Positions 35,827 to 44,181 of a stretch of DNA of 64,000 bases are shown one piece after another (the stretch's first letter is position 1; each line of letters starts with the position of its first letter). The position numbers and the translations under genes are program-made. The stretch spans positions 1 to 64,000 of the forward strand of contig JBBFLK010000001.1 in assembly GCA_037479115.1 (NCBI GenBank). Reading direction: 5' to 3'. The notes below the pieces were generated by a model. That model ran no database searches and was not told where the DNA came from. It saw nothing but the letters and a program-made list of their open reading frames with translations. This DNA is from Anaerohalosphaeraceae bacterium (GTDB lineage: Bacteria > Planctomycetota > Phycisphaerae > Sedimentisphaerales > Anaerohalosphaeraceae).

Positions 35827-37413
35827 ATGAGGCACAACGAAAACACGTCTGCGAAAAGTGAGGAACACGAACAAATTCGCTTTTTGCTTTCGTATCTTCA
35901 TACATTGCCGCTTTCCCCGGGGATGAAGGTTCTTTTTGTAAGCTGCCTGGATTTGTCGCCCTGGCGGGAGGAGTTTCCGGCCGAGCCGCGGGTGGAGATT
36001 CTCACGCCCGGAAGCGTTTTTTTCGGTCGGAATGCCGTCCAATCACCGGATGAGGCGGTCCGGCTGGACCTTGAGGATGAATTGCCGACGGCTCCGGCAT
36101 GTTATGATTTCATTCTGGTTCTGGATTGGCTGGAGTACTGCACCTGGCCCCGCTGGGGTCTGCAGAAGCTGTTTTTTCTGCTGAAGCCGGGGGGGCATAT
36201 TCTGATGCTGGTAAAAAATACGCCGGTTCGATGGGGTTCATGGCCCCCGAAAGAGGATTGGAAGACACAAACGGGTCCGTTTCGTCAGCCCTACGATGCG
36301 GCGGATTCCTGCACGGCTGATTTTCATCAGGCGAAAAAGGCCTGTTTTCCGGCGGTTCCTTATCCGTGGTACCGTGTAAAGGCCTGGTTTTCTTTTTTGG
36401 GTCTTGAAATCCGCCGGGTTGAGCCTTTCAAGGCGGCCGTACAGCGTTTTCCCGATAAGGAGGGCCGTGTTGGTTTTCTTCAGAAATGGTTCAATCGATG
36501 GATATTACTGACGCAAAAAACGCCGATTTTTTATCATGCCGTCAAGCCCAAAAGCAGGACGGAATTTTTTCGAGAGCGAATCTGCATTCGCTCTGATTTT
36601 TCAGTTCTTTTTGAGAAACACTACAGCCGGACTCTCCGGGAGCGGAGACAATGGCAGCAGACGTATCCGCAGTATGGGAAGGAAAGGCCGGTTTTGCTGA
36701 GGATTCCCGAGAGCCGTACGAACATTTTGGTTCTTTCGCCTCATCCGGATGATGAGGTGATTGGCTGCGGCGGACTGATTTTAAATTTGACGGAAAGGGG
36801 GCATCGTGTCGTCGTTGTTCATCTGACAGACGGTTCCCAGTGTCATTCCCTGCGGACTAAACCGAAGGCCTACCGAAATCGAATCCGGCTGGATGAGGCA
36901 CAGCAGGCGGCCGAGGCCATGGGGGCGGAATGCTGTCTGTGGGGGATTCCGGAAAAGGAACTTCGGCCCGCCCCGGAATACACACAGAAGCTCTGTGCCT
37001 TGCTGGAAAATGTGAAACCGGAATGGATTCTGGTTCCGTTTATCAATGACCCCCATCCGGATCATCAAACCTGCAATCATCTGCTTCAGGACTCTCTGAG
37101 GCGCATTCTTGGATATCAGAGTGCGGGCGCTGTGATTCAGTATGAAGTTGATGAATTGCTGCCGGCGAATGTTTATCTGCCCATCGACAGCTTCATGGAC
37201 CGCAAGGAGCGTCTTTTATTTTTCTACCAGACCGGGATGAAACCGGTCGATTATATGGATTCCTGCCTGTGGAGACATGCGTACAGCTCCTGGTGTTATA
37301 CGGGGACACCGGGTTTTGTTGAATCATTTCTTCTGCTCAGCCCCGGGGAGTATCTGTCTATTAAGCCTGCAGGGAAGTCGTTGGAGAAAACCACAAAGGA
37401 GCCGGCCGGATGA
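35827..37413 (+). CDS. Methyltransferase-like / PIG-L deacetylase fusion
   Basis: The 528-residue product joins a SAM-methyltransferase-like domain (about 15-200) to a PIG-L/LmbE zinc deacetylase domain (about 297-510). The first has GMKVLFVSCLD, YDFILVLDWLEY and LKPGGHILMLVKN. The second has HPDDE (306-310) and HPDH (410-413), the zinc ligands. Typical SAM motif I (GxGxG) is weak, so methyl transfer is unsure. The deacetylase half may act on an N-acetyl sugar of the polysaccharide. Its stop overlaps the next gene by 4 bases. Confidence 0.78.
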   Translation: MRHNENTSAKSEEHEQIRFLLSYLHTLPLSPGMKVLFVSCLDLSPWREEFPAEPRVEILTPGSVFFGRNAVQSPDEAVRLDLEDELPTAPACYDFILVLDWLEYCTWPRWGLQKLFFLLKPGGHILMLVKNTPVRWGSWPPKEDWKTQTGPFRQPYDAADSCTADFHQAKKACFPAVPYPWYRVKAWFSFLGLEIRRVEPFKAAVQRFPDKEGRVGFLQKWFNRWILLTQKTPIFYHAVKPKSRTEFFRERICIRSDFSVLFEKHYSRTLRERRQWQQTYPQYGKERPVLLRIPESRTNILVLSPHPDDEVIGCGGLILNLTERGHRVVVVHLTDGSQCHSLRTKPKAYRNRIRLDEAQQAAEAMGAECCLWGIPEKELRPAPEYTQKLCALLENVKPEWILVPFINDPHPDHQTCNHLLQDSLRRILGYQSAGAVIQYEVDELLPANVYLPIDSFMDRKERLLFFYQTGMKPVDYMDSCLWRHAYSSWCYTGTPGFVESFLLLSPGEYLSIKPAGKSLEKTTKEPAG

Positions 37414-38642
37414 AAATCGCCGTGATTGTTAGTACATTTCCGAAGCTCTCTGAGACGTTTATCCTCAACCAGATAACGGGGCTGCTGAAACGGGGGCATA
37501 CGGTGCGGATTTTCAGCCGGTTTCACCCCGAAGAGAAAGTGTTTCATCCGGAGGTGACTGAATATAGACTTCTGAAACGGACGGTGTATCTGCCGGCGGT
37601 TCCGACGTCCAAATGGGCCTGCCGTCTGAAGGCGGTCGGCTGGCTGCTGCGGTTTTTGTTTACCCATCCGGCGGTTCTGTTTCGAGTGCTTCGTTTTCTC
37701 CTGTGCCGCAAGGAGCCCTTTTCCTATCTTCTCTTCTTTCATTCCCTGCCGATTTTGTCGTTTCACCCGGATGTGATTCATGTGCATTATGGGCATAACG
37801 GCAATCAGTTTCTTCCGCTCAAACAAATCGTGCCGACTTCGGCGTTTTTAACAATGTTTCATGGACACGATATTCATCTGGGAAAAGAAGGAGGTCCGGG
37901 GTATTATAAAGAGCTGTTCCGAATTGCCGACTTAATTTTGACTAATTCAGAGCATACGCGTTGTGCATTGCTCAACCAGGGGGCTGTTCCGCAGAAAACC
38001 ATGGTTCATCCGGTTGGGATTTGTTTGAAACGATTTCGGTTTTGCGGAAGAACTCCCAGGTCTTCCGAAACGCCGGCGAGAATTTTAACGATCAGCCGGC
38101 TTCATGAAGATAAAGGGGTGGATTGTGCCATCCGTGCGGTTGCGCATTTGAAAACGCTGCTTCCGGACCTGCCTCTGGAATACAGAATTGTCGGAGACGG
38201 TCCTCTCGAGAAACCGCTGAAGCAGTTGGCCGAACAGACAGGGCTCCATGAACAAATTATTTTTCTCGGAGCTCTAAATCAGAGCGGTGTAGTGGAGCAG
38301 CTTCGTCAGGCGGACCTGTTTCTTCTGATGAGCGTTCATGAAGGACTGGGAGTGGTGCTGCTGGAGGCACAGGCAATGGAAGTCCCGATTGTGGCGACAA
38401 ATGTAGACGGGATTCCGGAAGCGGTGCTGCCGGGGCGGTCGGCGATTCTGGTGCCTGCCGGCGATGCGGAAGCGGCGGCCAGGGCCATGGCCGAACTGCT
38501 GAAAGACCCGCAAAGAAGAATACAAATGGGGCGGGAGGGACGAAAGTATGTGGAGGAGCGATACGATGTGGATGTTTTGAATGACAAACTCATCAGAATC
38601 TATTCAGAAATTCTGCAAAATTGCCGACGACAGGAAAGATGA
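37410..38642 (+). CDS. Glycosyltransferase family 4 (first copy)
   Basis: The 410-residue GT-B enzyme opens with VSTFPKLSETFILNQI and has HGHDIHLGKE in the acceptor domain and GDGPLEKPLKQL plus EGLGVVLLEAQAMEVP (nucleotide-sugar domain, Glu motif). It resembles the colanic-acid/EPS GT4 group. It overlaps both neighbours by 4 bases. A second, clearly related GT4 follows two genes later. Confidence 0.85.
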   Translation: MKIAVIVSTFPKLSETFILNQITGLLKRGHTVRIFSRFHPEEKVFHPEVTEYRLLKRTVYLPAVPTSKWACRLKAVGWLLRFLFTHPAVLFRVLRFLLCRKEPFSYLLFFHSLPILSFHPDVIHVHYGHNGNQFLPLKQIVPTSAFLTMFHGHDIHLGKEGGPGYYKELFRIADLILTNSEHTRCALLNQGAVPQKTMVHPVGICLKRFRFCGRTPRSSETPARILTISRLHEDKGVDCAIRAVAHLKTLLPDLPLEYRIVGDGPLEKPLKQLAEQTGLHEQIIFLGALNQSGVVEQLRQADLFLLMSVHEGLGVVLLEAQAMEVPIVATNVDGIPEAVLPGRSAILVPAGDAEAAARAMAELLKDPQRRIQMGREGRKYVEERYDVDVLNDKLIRIYSEILQNCRRQER

Positions 38643-39622
38643 GTCAAAATCAATCCTTTTCAGTCAGTGTTGTGATCCCGGCTTATAACGCGGAAGCCAC
38701 GATTGAGCGGGCGATTGAAAGCGTCCTGCATCAGACGCGGCCGCCGGAGGAGATTATTGTGGTCGATGACGGCTCGACAGACCGCACGGCGGAGAAGGTG
38801 CAGCAGTACGGGGGTCGTGTTCGATACCTGTTTCAGGAGCATCGTGGGGCCAATGAGGCGAGAAATTGCGCGATTGAACAGGCACAGGGAAACTGGATTG
38901 CCCTGCTGGATGCCGATGATGAGTGGCTGCCGAAAAAATTAGAGGTGCAGCATTCTTTGCTGGAAAGAAATCCGCATCTGGTTTGGGCATACGGGAATTA
39001 TCATGTTCGCAAGCCGGATGGGAGCTGTCAGGAAGCCCATGACCGAGAAACCGCCCGAAAGCTGCTGGGGCAGGGGGATTATTTTCCGGATTTTTTGGAG
39101 GCCTATGCTCAGGATATTCCGGTTCATACGATAACCATGCTGATTCGCAGGGATGCCTTGATGCAGGTCGGGATGTTTCTGCCGGGTCAGATTCTCAATC
39201 ATGACCCGGATGTGGCGCTGCGTCTGGCCTATCAGTATCCGGGGGTCGGGTACAGTCCGGAACCGCTGGCGATTCATTATTTCGGTCGAGCAGAGGGGAT
39301 TACCCAGCGGCATTGGCGGATGGCGGAAGAAAAGACGGCCTTTCTGCTGCGTCATCTGGACTTGTCAGCACGTTTCGGGAAACGGAAAGCATTCGAGATT
39401 TGTGCCGCCGCCTTGCTGCAGAAGTGGATTCGGGACCTTCTGGCGGAGGAACCGAATGCGCAGGTGCTGAAGATGACAAAACATTTCAGGCGTTTTCTTC
39501 CAGTACGGCTTCGGGCAGAGGCGTGGCTTCGGTGCCGCTTTCCGCGAATGATGCCTCCGGTGATTGATTGGTATTTTAAAATGAAAAATCGTCTTCGGAA
39601 AGGCCATTCAAATGGCATCTGA
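38639..39622 (+). CDS. Glycosyltransferase family 2
   Basis: The product of about 327 residues starts at MSQNQSFSVSVVIPAYNAE with AGGAAAG just before. The GT-A core has VVDDGSTDRTAEK and LLDADDEWLPKK (DxD-like). ATG overlaps the preceding stop as ATGA. It may be the enzyme that extends the same EPS repeat unit as the flanking GT4 genes. Confidence 0.88.
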   Translation: MSQNQSFSVSVVIPAYNAEATIERAIESVLHQTRPPEEIIVVDDGSTDRTAEKVQQYGGRVRYLFQEHRGANEARNCAIEQAQGNWIALLDADDEWLPKKLEVQHSLLERNPHLVWAYGNYHVRKPDGSCQEAHDRETARKLLGQGDYFPDFLEAYAQDIPVHTITMLIRRDALMQVGMFLPGQILNHDPDVALRLAYQYPGVGYSPEPLAIHYFGRAEGITQRHWRMAEEKTAFLLRHLDLSARFGKRKAFEICAAALLQKWIRDLLAEEPNAQVLKMTKHFRRFLPVRLRAEAWLRCRFPRMMPPVIDWYFKMKNRLRKGHSNGI

Positions 39623-40850
39623 GTGGCGGCCGCTGCGGATTGTTTATCTGGTCCGGATTTTCCCGTCGATGTCGGAGCGGTTTGTGCTTCGTCAGATTGT
39701 CGGGATGCTCGAGCGGGGGCATCAGGTGGAGATTGTGGCTCAGCGACCGGAAGAAAGCCCGGTTCTCCATGCGGAGATTGAGCAGTATGGGTTGCTGAAC
39801 CGAACGCGGTATTTGCCGACGGTTCCGGCGGGGAAGTGGAAATGCCGGCTGAAAACGGCGGGGCTGATTCTGCTGAATCTCGCTCGGCATCCTCTGGATT
39901 TGTTCCGCGTTCTAAAGGCGAATTTAGGGAGGCAGCGTGGGTTTGATTATGTGTGTTTTTATTATGGGTTGTGCTGCCTGGGACGCCGGTATGATATCGC
40001 TCATGGACATTTTGGACCGATGGGGGAGGCGGCACTGTTTTTGCGAAAGGCGGGAATCTGCAGGCGGGCGGTGACGACGTTTCACGGGTTTGATGTGACG
40101 GCCTATGTGCAGAAATTCGGGCCGCAGGTGTATCGGCAGCTGCTGGAGGAGGGGGACCTGTTTACCTACAATAGTGAAAGCACCAGACAGCATCTCTTGG
40201 CCTTGGGGGCGCCGGATGAAAGGATGGTCAAACTGCCGATGGGGGTCGAGGTTGAAAAAATCCCGTTCGAGGAGAAACGGTTTTCCGCCGAAGAACCGGT
40301 TCGGATTTTAAGTGTCGGCCGTCTGGTGGAGATGAAAGGCAGGGCTTATGCGATTGAGGCGGTTGCTGAAGTAATGAAGCGGTATCCGAATCTGGAATAT
40401 TGGATTGTCGGGGACGGCCCGCTTCGGTCTGCTTTGCAGGAGCAGATTGACCGCAGCGGATTTGGAGAAAAGATTCGGATTTTAGGATGGGTTTCGGATG
40501 AAGAACTGGACCGGCTGTATCGGATGTGTCATATTTTTCTGCATCCGAGCGTGACGGATTCGGACGGCAATCAGGAGGGACAGGGGGTGGTACTCGTGGA
40601 GGCACAGGCCTATGCGCTGGCGGTAATTGCTACACGGCATGGAGCTTTTCCGGAGACGGTCTTGGACGGCCAAACAGGTTTTTTGGTTCCGGAGCGGGAC
40701 AGCCGGGCGCTGGCGGAGAAGATTCAATTTTTACTTGAACATCCGGAAGTTTGCCGGGAAATGGGACAAAAAGGACGCCGTCATGCAGAGGCCGGTTATG
40801 ATATTCGAAGTTTGAATCATCAGCTGGAGGAGATTTTTCTGAATCTTTAA
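39612..40850 (+). CDS. Glycosyltransferase family 4 (second copy)
   Basis: The 412-residue product shares layout and many phrases with the GT4 at 37410. Examples are FPSMSERFVLRQIVGMLERGH against FPKLSETFILNQITGLLKRGH, and TRYLPTVPAGKWKCRLKTAG against TVYLPAVPTSKWACRLKAVG. The two are therefore paralogues that have diverged. It carries FHGFDVT, VGDGPLRSALQEQ and EGQGVVLVEAQAYALAV. It overlaps the GT2 by 11 bases and closes the plus-strand EPS run. Confidence 0.85.
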   Translation: MASEWRPLRIVYLVRIFPSMSERFVLRQIVGMLERGHQVEIVAQRPEESPVLHAEIEQYGLLNRTRYLPTVPAGKWKCRLKTAGLILLNLARHPLDLFRVLKANLGRQRGFDYVCFYYGLCCLGRRYDIAHGHFGPMGEAALFLRKAGICRRAVTTFHGFDVTAYVQKFGPQVYRQLLEEGDLFTYNSESTRQHLLALGAPDERMVKLPMGVEVEKIPFEEKRFSAEEPVRILSVGRLVEMKGRAYAIEAVAEVMKRYPNLEYWIVGDGPLRSALQEQIDRSGFGEKIRILGWVSDEELDRLYRMCHIFLHPSVTDSDGNQEGQGVVLVEAQAYALAVIATRHGAFPETVLDGQTGFLVPERDSRALAEKIQFLLEHPEVCREMGQKGRRHAEAGYDIRSLNHQLEEIFLNL

Positions 40851-40993
40851 TGAGCGATTCGGCCATCTCTGCGGAACGAAACCGATGGGTTATTCTATCT
40901 GTTACCGCCGTTTGTCTTCGGTCAGTCAGATGATAATGCCGGTCGATTTTTTTCTGGAAGAACAGACGAATTGAGGTGTATATTCGGGGTTGA

Positions 40994-41028
40994 GAAAAAA
41001 AAGCCCCCTTTTGCAAGGGGGCTTTTTT
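40994..41028 (-). terminator. Bidirectional intrinsic terminator
   Basis: AAGCCCCCTT (41001-41010) pairs with AAGGGGGCTT (41015-41024). Seven A precede it and Ts follow it, so it can stop the minus-strand pseudopilin and the plus-strand EPS transcript. Confidence 0.9.
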
Positions 41029-41045
41029 CTAAGTCAACTTTTTCC

Positions 41046-42053
41046 TTATCGTACTGAACCGCCAATGAAGTCATTGACAAGGAATGAATCTTCTCCAGAC
41101 ATCGGTGCTTCATCGGTGCCGGTACGGTTCGGGTTTCCGCCGTCCGGCGGGACCCCGCGTCTCCAGTGGAATGGATTCGTGCCGGTGTTTGACGGGTTGT
41201 GGCGTGTATACACGTTGTCATTCTTAACACCCACGTCGGACGTTCTTACAAATTCATTGTGCCCATCCGCAAAGGTAACGTTTTGCCCTTCCCGTTCATG
41301 GGCCTGCGCGTTGGCTACCATAATACACTGGCGAAGATTGACGTTGGGAGGCAGGGTAGGTGAAGTCTCCCAATGGCCGGCTATAGGCGCGACGGTTTCC
41401 GGTGTATAAGCTGTTAAACTTGTAAAGGCTGCTATTGCGGTTGGCAATTTAGGATCATACCAGGGATTTTTGTCCGCCAGAATGGCAAAGGCCGCCGAAC
41501 GCGTATCATCAGCACGGAACCGCCCCGGACTGCCGGTGCTGGCAGTTCCCATATAGGGCTGATGGTAGGCATAGCTGACACAGCGGGGAGCACCTTCTGC
41601 ATCCCAGCCTGAACCAGAGTTTATTGTACCAAAATCCCAGAGTTCTACAATGTCATAGTTTCCGCCATTTTTCCCGGAAAATTCTTTCTGGTCACTGGCC
41701 GGACAGACAAAGGATTTTGGACTGACGTCAGCCAGTCTGACCAAGAGATACAAACTTGCCCCGACAGTGATGTTTCCAGGGGAAGCCCTCCAGTCTTTTT
41801 GAGGGTTCTGCCAACCTGCCGTGTTATCTGCCCAAATATGCTGGGCGCCTCCGCCTTGGCAGGGGAACTGGCCCTGAAAGTCGTTGGCATAAACGGTCAT
41901 GGCGTTGCCCAGGCCCTTGAGGTTGGTGCCGCAGACCACCCGCTGAGCGATCTTTTTGACCTTGTTGAGAGCGGGCATCAGGATGGCCAGCAGCATCGCA
42001 ATGATGGCGATGACCACCAAGAGCTCAATGAGTGTAAAACCTCTCTTTTTCAT
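41046..42053 (-). CDS. Type II secretion / type IV pilin-like pseudopilin with H-X9-DG motif
   Basis: The 335-residue product has a prepilin peptidase site: MKKRG then [16 protein letters not shown] (methylated Phe at 6, Glu at +5). A globular domain follows, and the C-terminal FADGHNEFV motif is typical of the large families in planctomycetes and Lentisphaerae. It is likely processed and placed in the cell envelope or pseudopilus. Its transcript has a roughly 300-base leader with a strong structure, annotated separately. Confidence 0.85.
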   Translation of the reverse strand: MKKRGFTLIELLVVIAIIAMLLAILMPALNKVKKIAQRVVCGTNLKGLGNAMTVYANDFQGQFPCQGGGAQHIWADNTAGWQNPQKDWRASPGNITVGASLYLLVRLADVSPKSFVCPASDQKEFSGKNGGNYDIVELWDFGTINSGSGWDAEGAPRCVSYAYHQPYMGTASTGSPGRFRADDTRSAAFAILADKNPWYDPKLPTAIAAFTSLTAYTPETVAPIAGHWETSPTLPPNVNLRQCIMVANAQAHEREGQNVTFADGHNEFVRTSDVGVKNDNVYTRHNPSNTGTNPFHWRRGVPPDGGNPNRTGTDEAPMSGEDSFLVNDFIGGSVR

Positions 42054-42075
42054 CGTTTTTACTCCTTAACTGTTG

Positions 42076-42174
42076 AAGATTTGCTCGACAGAGCGCATCC
42101 GGTAAAACACTTACGATAAGTGCAGTTTTTCCCCTACGCAGGGACGTTTTTTCACTTTTCTGTGAGCAAATCTT
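42076..42174 (-). ncRNA. Structured 5' leader element of the pseudopilin mRNA
   Basis: On the minus strand AAGATTTGCTC (42174-42164) is perfectly complementary to GAGCAAATCTT (42086-42076). The stem continues with ACAGA/TCTGT across a one-base bulge, giving 16 bp. Inside it CACTTA-CGA-TAAGTG (42122-42108) can form a hairpin, while an upstream AAGTG could pair with the same CACTT. That gives two mutually exclusive folds. A short CCC-TGCGTA-GGG hairpin lies between. No known riboswitch core was recognised. Confidence 0.55.
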
Positions 42175-42367
42175 ACCGGTTTTTTCAGACCGGATTGCGC
42201 ACGAAATTGGAAAGTTGTTAAAAGGGTGCTTTTCCGACGCTGCCAAACCTAAAAGTGTATTTCTTTTCAGGGGGCAGGTAGAAAGGAGTGAAAAATATAA
42301 CAACAAATAATAAAAAATGATGGCTGTTAACTATTATACCTTTCTGCCTACTTACCCATCTATAGGT

Positions 42368-42397
42368 ATAATACCGGACGTATGAAAAAATTGTCAA
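42368..42397 (-). promoter_or_regulatory. Predicted promoter of the pseudopilin gene
   Basis: TTGACA (42397-42392), an 18-base spacer and TATTAT (42373-42368) on the minus strand, leaving a leader of roughly 300 bases. The remaining AT-rich DNA between 42180 and 42360 shows nothing else, except a second possible -10 further down. Confidence 0.65.
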
Positions 42398-42458
42398 TAA
42401 AAAATTTTTTATTTTCGAATTTTTTTTGATTTCACTTGAGCCCGGTTCCAATCTTTTC

Positions 42459-42486
42459 TTGAAAACAGGCCTTCCATTCTTATAAT
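42459..42486 (+). promoter_or_regulatory. Predicted promoter of the UDP-sugar pyrophosphorylase gene
   Basis: TTGAAA (42459-42464), a 16-base spacer and TATAAT (42481-42486), followed by a leader of about 30 bases. Confidence 0.75.
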
Positions 42487-42523
42487 ACGCCGTTTTCGGA
42501 CATCTATGATTGAAGGAATTTTT

Positions 42524-43954
42524 ATGAAAACAATAGATATCGACAAAGCCAGGCGACTTTTAGAAGAAATTGAACAGGGGCATTTGCTGACGTTCTGGGG
42601 GGACCTGACGCCGGAGCAGCGGGGGCGGCTGCTGGAGCAAATCCAGCAGCTGGATGTCCGGAATATACCGCGATGGGTACGGGAGACGGTCAAAAATGAA
42701 AAACCGTTGGTGGTGCCGACGGAGTTTGAGCCGGCACCGTCATATCCGCCCGTTCCGCAGAGCCCCGAACAGGAAAAAAAATACGCTCAGGCGCGGCAGA
42801 TTGGGGAAAAACTGCTTCGAGAAGGGAAGGTGGCTGGCTTTGTAGTCGCCGGCGGGCAGGGCACGCGTCTGGGTTATGACGGGCCGAAAGGGAATTACCC
42901 GGTATCTCCTATCAAGAAAAAGACATTGTTCCGCATTTTTGCCGAATCAGTAGCCGCGGCGCGAAAGAAATATGGGACGGTCCTGCCGTGGCTGATTATG
43001 ACCAGCCCGCTCAATCATGAGGAAACGGTCAACACATTTGAAGCCAACAATTACTTCGGGCTCGGGAAGGACACCGTCTTTCTGTTTCAGCAGGGGACGC
43101 TGCCAAATTTCGACTTTGAAGGTCGGATATTCTTGGCGGAGAAAGACACGATTGCCGTCAGTCCGGATGGGCATGGGGGCAGTCTGAAGGCCCTGTACAG
43201 CTCCGGAGTGCTGGCGGAAATGAAAAAGCGGGGTGTGGAGTATTTAAGTTATTGGCAGATTGACAATCCGCTGGTGCAGCTGTTTGACCCGCTTTTCCTC
43301 GGTCTGCATGTGATGGAAGGGGCCGGGATGTCCTCGAAGGCCCTTATCAAAGCGCATCCGCTGGAGAAAGTGGGCAATTTCTGTCTGGTAAACGGCCGGG
43401 TCACGGTGATTGAATACAGCGATTTGCCGGATGAGCAGGCCCATCGGAGGAATCCGGACGGCTCCCTGGTCTTTGAGCTGGGTTCGATAGCGATTCATAT
43501 CCTCAGCCGGGAGTTTGTCGAGCGGCTGAATGCGGACGGGAATTTTGCTCTGCCGCTGCATCGAGCGGTTAAGAAGATACCCCACATTGATTTGACAACG
43601 GGCAAAAAAGTGAATCCGGATAAACCCTGCGGGATTAAATTGGAAACCTTTATTTTTGATGCACTGCCGCTGTCGGAAAAATCTGTGATTCTTCAGACGA
43701 TTCGCAGCGAAGAGTTTGCTCCTGTGAAGAATGCCTCCGGAGAAGACAGTCCGGCGGTGACGGAGCGGATGATGATGGAACGAGCGGCAGCGTGGCTGGA
43801 GAAGGCCGGCGTAAAAGTACCGCGTACAGCAGACGGGCGGTTGGATTGTGTGATCGAGATGGCTCCTTCGTTTGCTTTAACGGCGGAGGATGTAAAGGCC
43901 AACATTCATAAAGTCCCGCCTATCCGGCCGGGAGATACGGTGTATTTGGAATAA
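42524..43954 (+). CDS. UDPGP-type UDP-sugar pyrophosphorylase (UAP1-like)
   Basis: The 476-residue product starts at MKTIDIDKARR with AAGGA 7 bases before it. It has the nucleotide-binding motif VAGGQGTRLGYDGPKG, then NFDFEGRIFL and PDGHGGSLKAL, which place it with eukaryote-type UTP:hexose-1-P or UTP:GlcNAc-1-P uridylyltransferases. It makes a UDP-sugar for polysaccharide or cell-wall use. Whether GlcNAc-1-P or glucose-1-P is preferred is unsure. It has its own promoter, and a separate GlmU-type enzyme lies 3 kb away. Confidence 0.85.
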   Translation: MKTIDIDKARRLLEEIEQGHLLTFWGDLTPEQRGRLLEQIQQLDVRNIPRWVRETVKNEKPLVVPTEFEPAPSYPPVPQSPEQEKKYAQARQIGEKLLREGKVAGFVVAGGQGTRLGYDGPKGNYPVSPIKKKTLFRIFAESVAAARKKYGTVLPWLIMTSPLNHEETVNTFEANNYFGLGKDTVFLFQQGTLPNFDFEGRIFLAEKDTIAVSPDGHGGSLKALYSSGVLAEMKKRGVEYLSYWQIDNPLVQLFDPLFLGLHVMEGAGMSSKALIKAHPLEKVGNFCLVNGRVTVIEYSDLPDEQAHRRNPDGSLVFELGSIAIHILSREFVERLNADGNFALPLHRAVKKIPHIDLTTGKKVNPDKPCGIKLETFIFDALPLSEKSVILQTIRSEEFAPVKNASGEDSPAVTERMMMERAAAWLEKAGVKVPRTADGRLDCVIEMAPSFALTAEDVKANIHKVPPIRPGDTVYLE

Positions 43955-43967
43955 GCAGCCCCGTCAA

Positions 43968-44038
43968 CTGGCCCGCAGGGACTCGAACCCCGACTAAATG
44001 ATCCAGAGTCATTTGTGCTACCATTACACTACGGGCCA
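43968..44038 (-). tRNA. tRNA-Gln (anticodon CUG)
   Basis: On the minus strand the acceptor arms TGGCCCG and CGGGCCA pair fully. The anticodon stem AATGA/TCATT holds the loop CTCTGGA, with anticodon CTG. The T arm has GGTTCGAGTCC. CCA is not encoded. It is transcribed against its neighbours. Confidence 0.95.
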
Positions 44039-44181
44039 ACACAAAACAGGGATAGTATCGGCAAAAACGTCTCCCGTCAACAAGGAGAAGGAATTTTTTT
44101 GGATTATTTCGGATGGATGCGGGACGGCGGAATGTGTATAAGTCTTTTTAAGAGAATCAGATAAGAGGAAGCCGTCCATTT

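Noticed and set aside
42076-42174. c-di-GMP (GEMM) or TPP riboswitch in the pseudopilin leader
   Set aside because: A TGCGTAGGGG word resembles the end of the TPP core, but CTGAGA and GAACCTGATC are absent. The GEMM GNRA loop and receptor are also absent.
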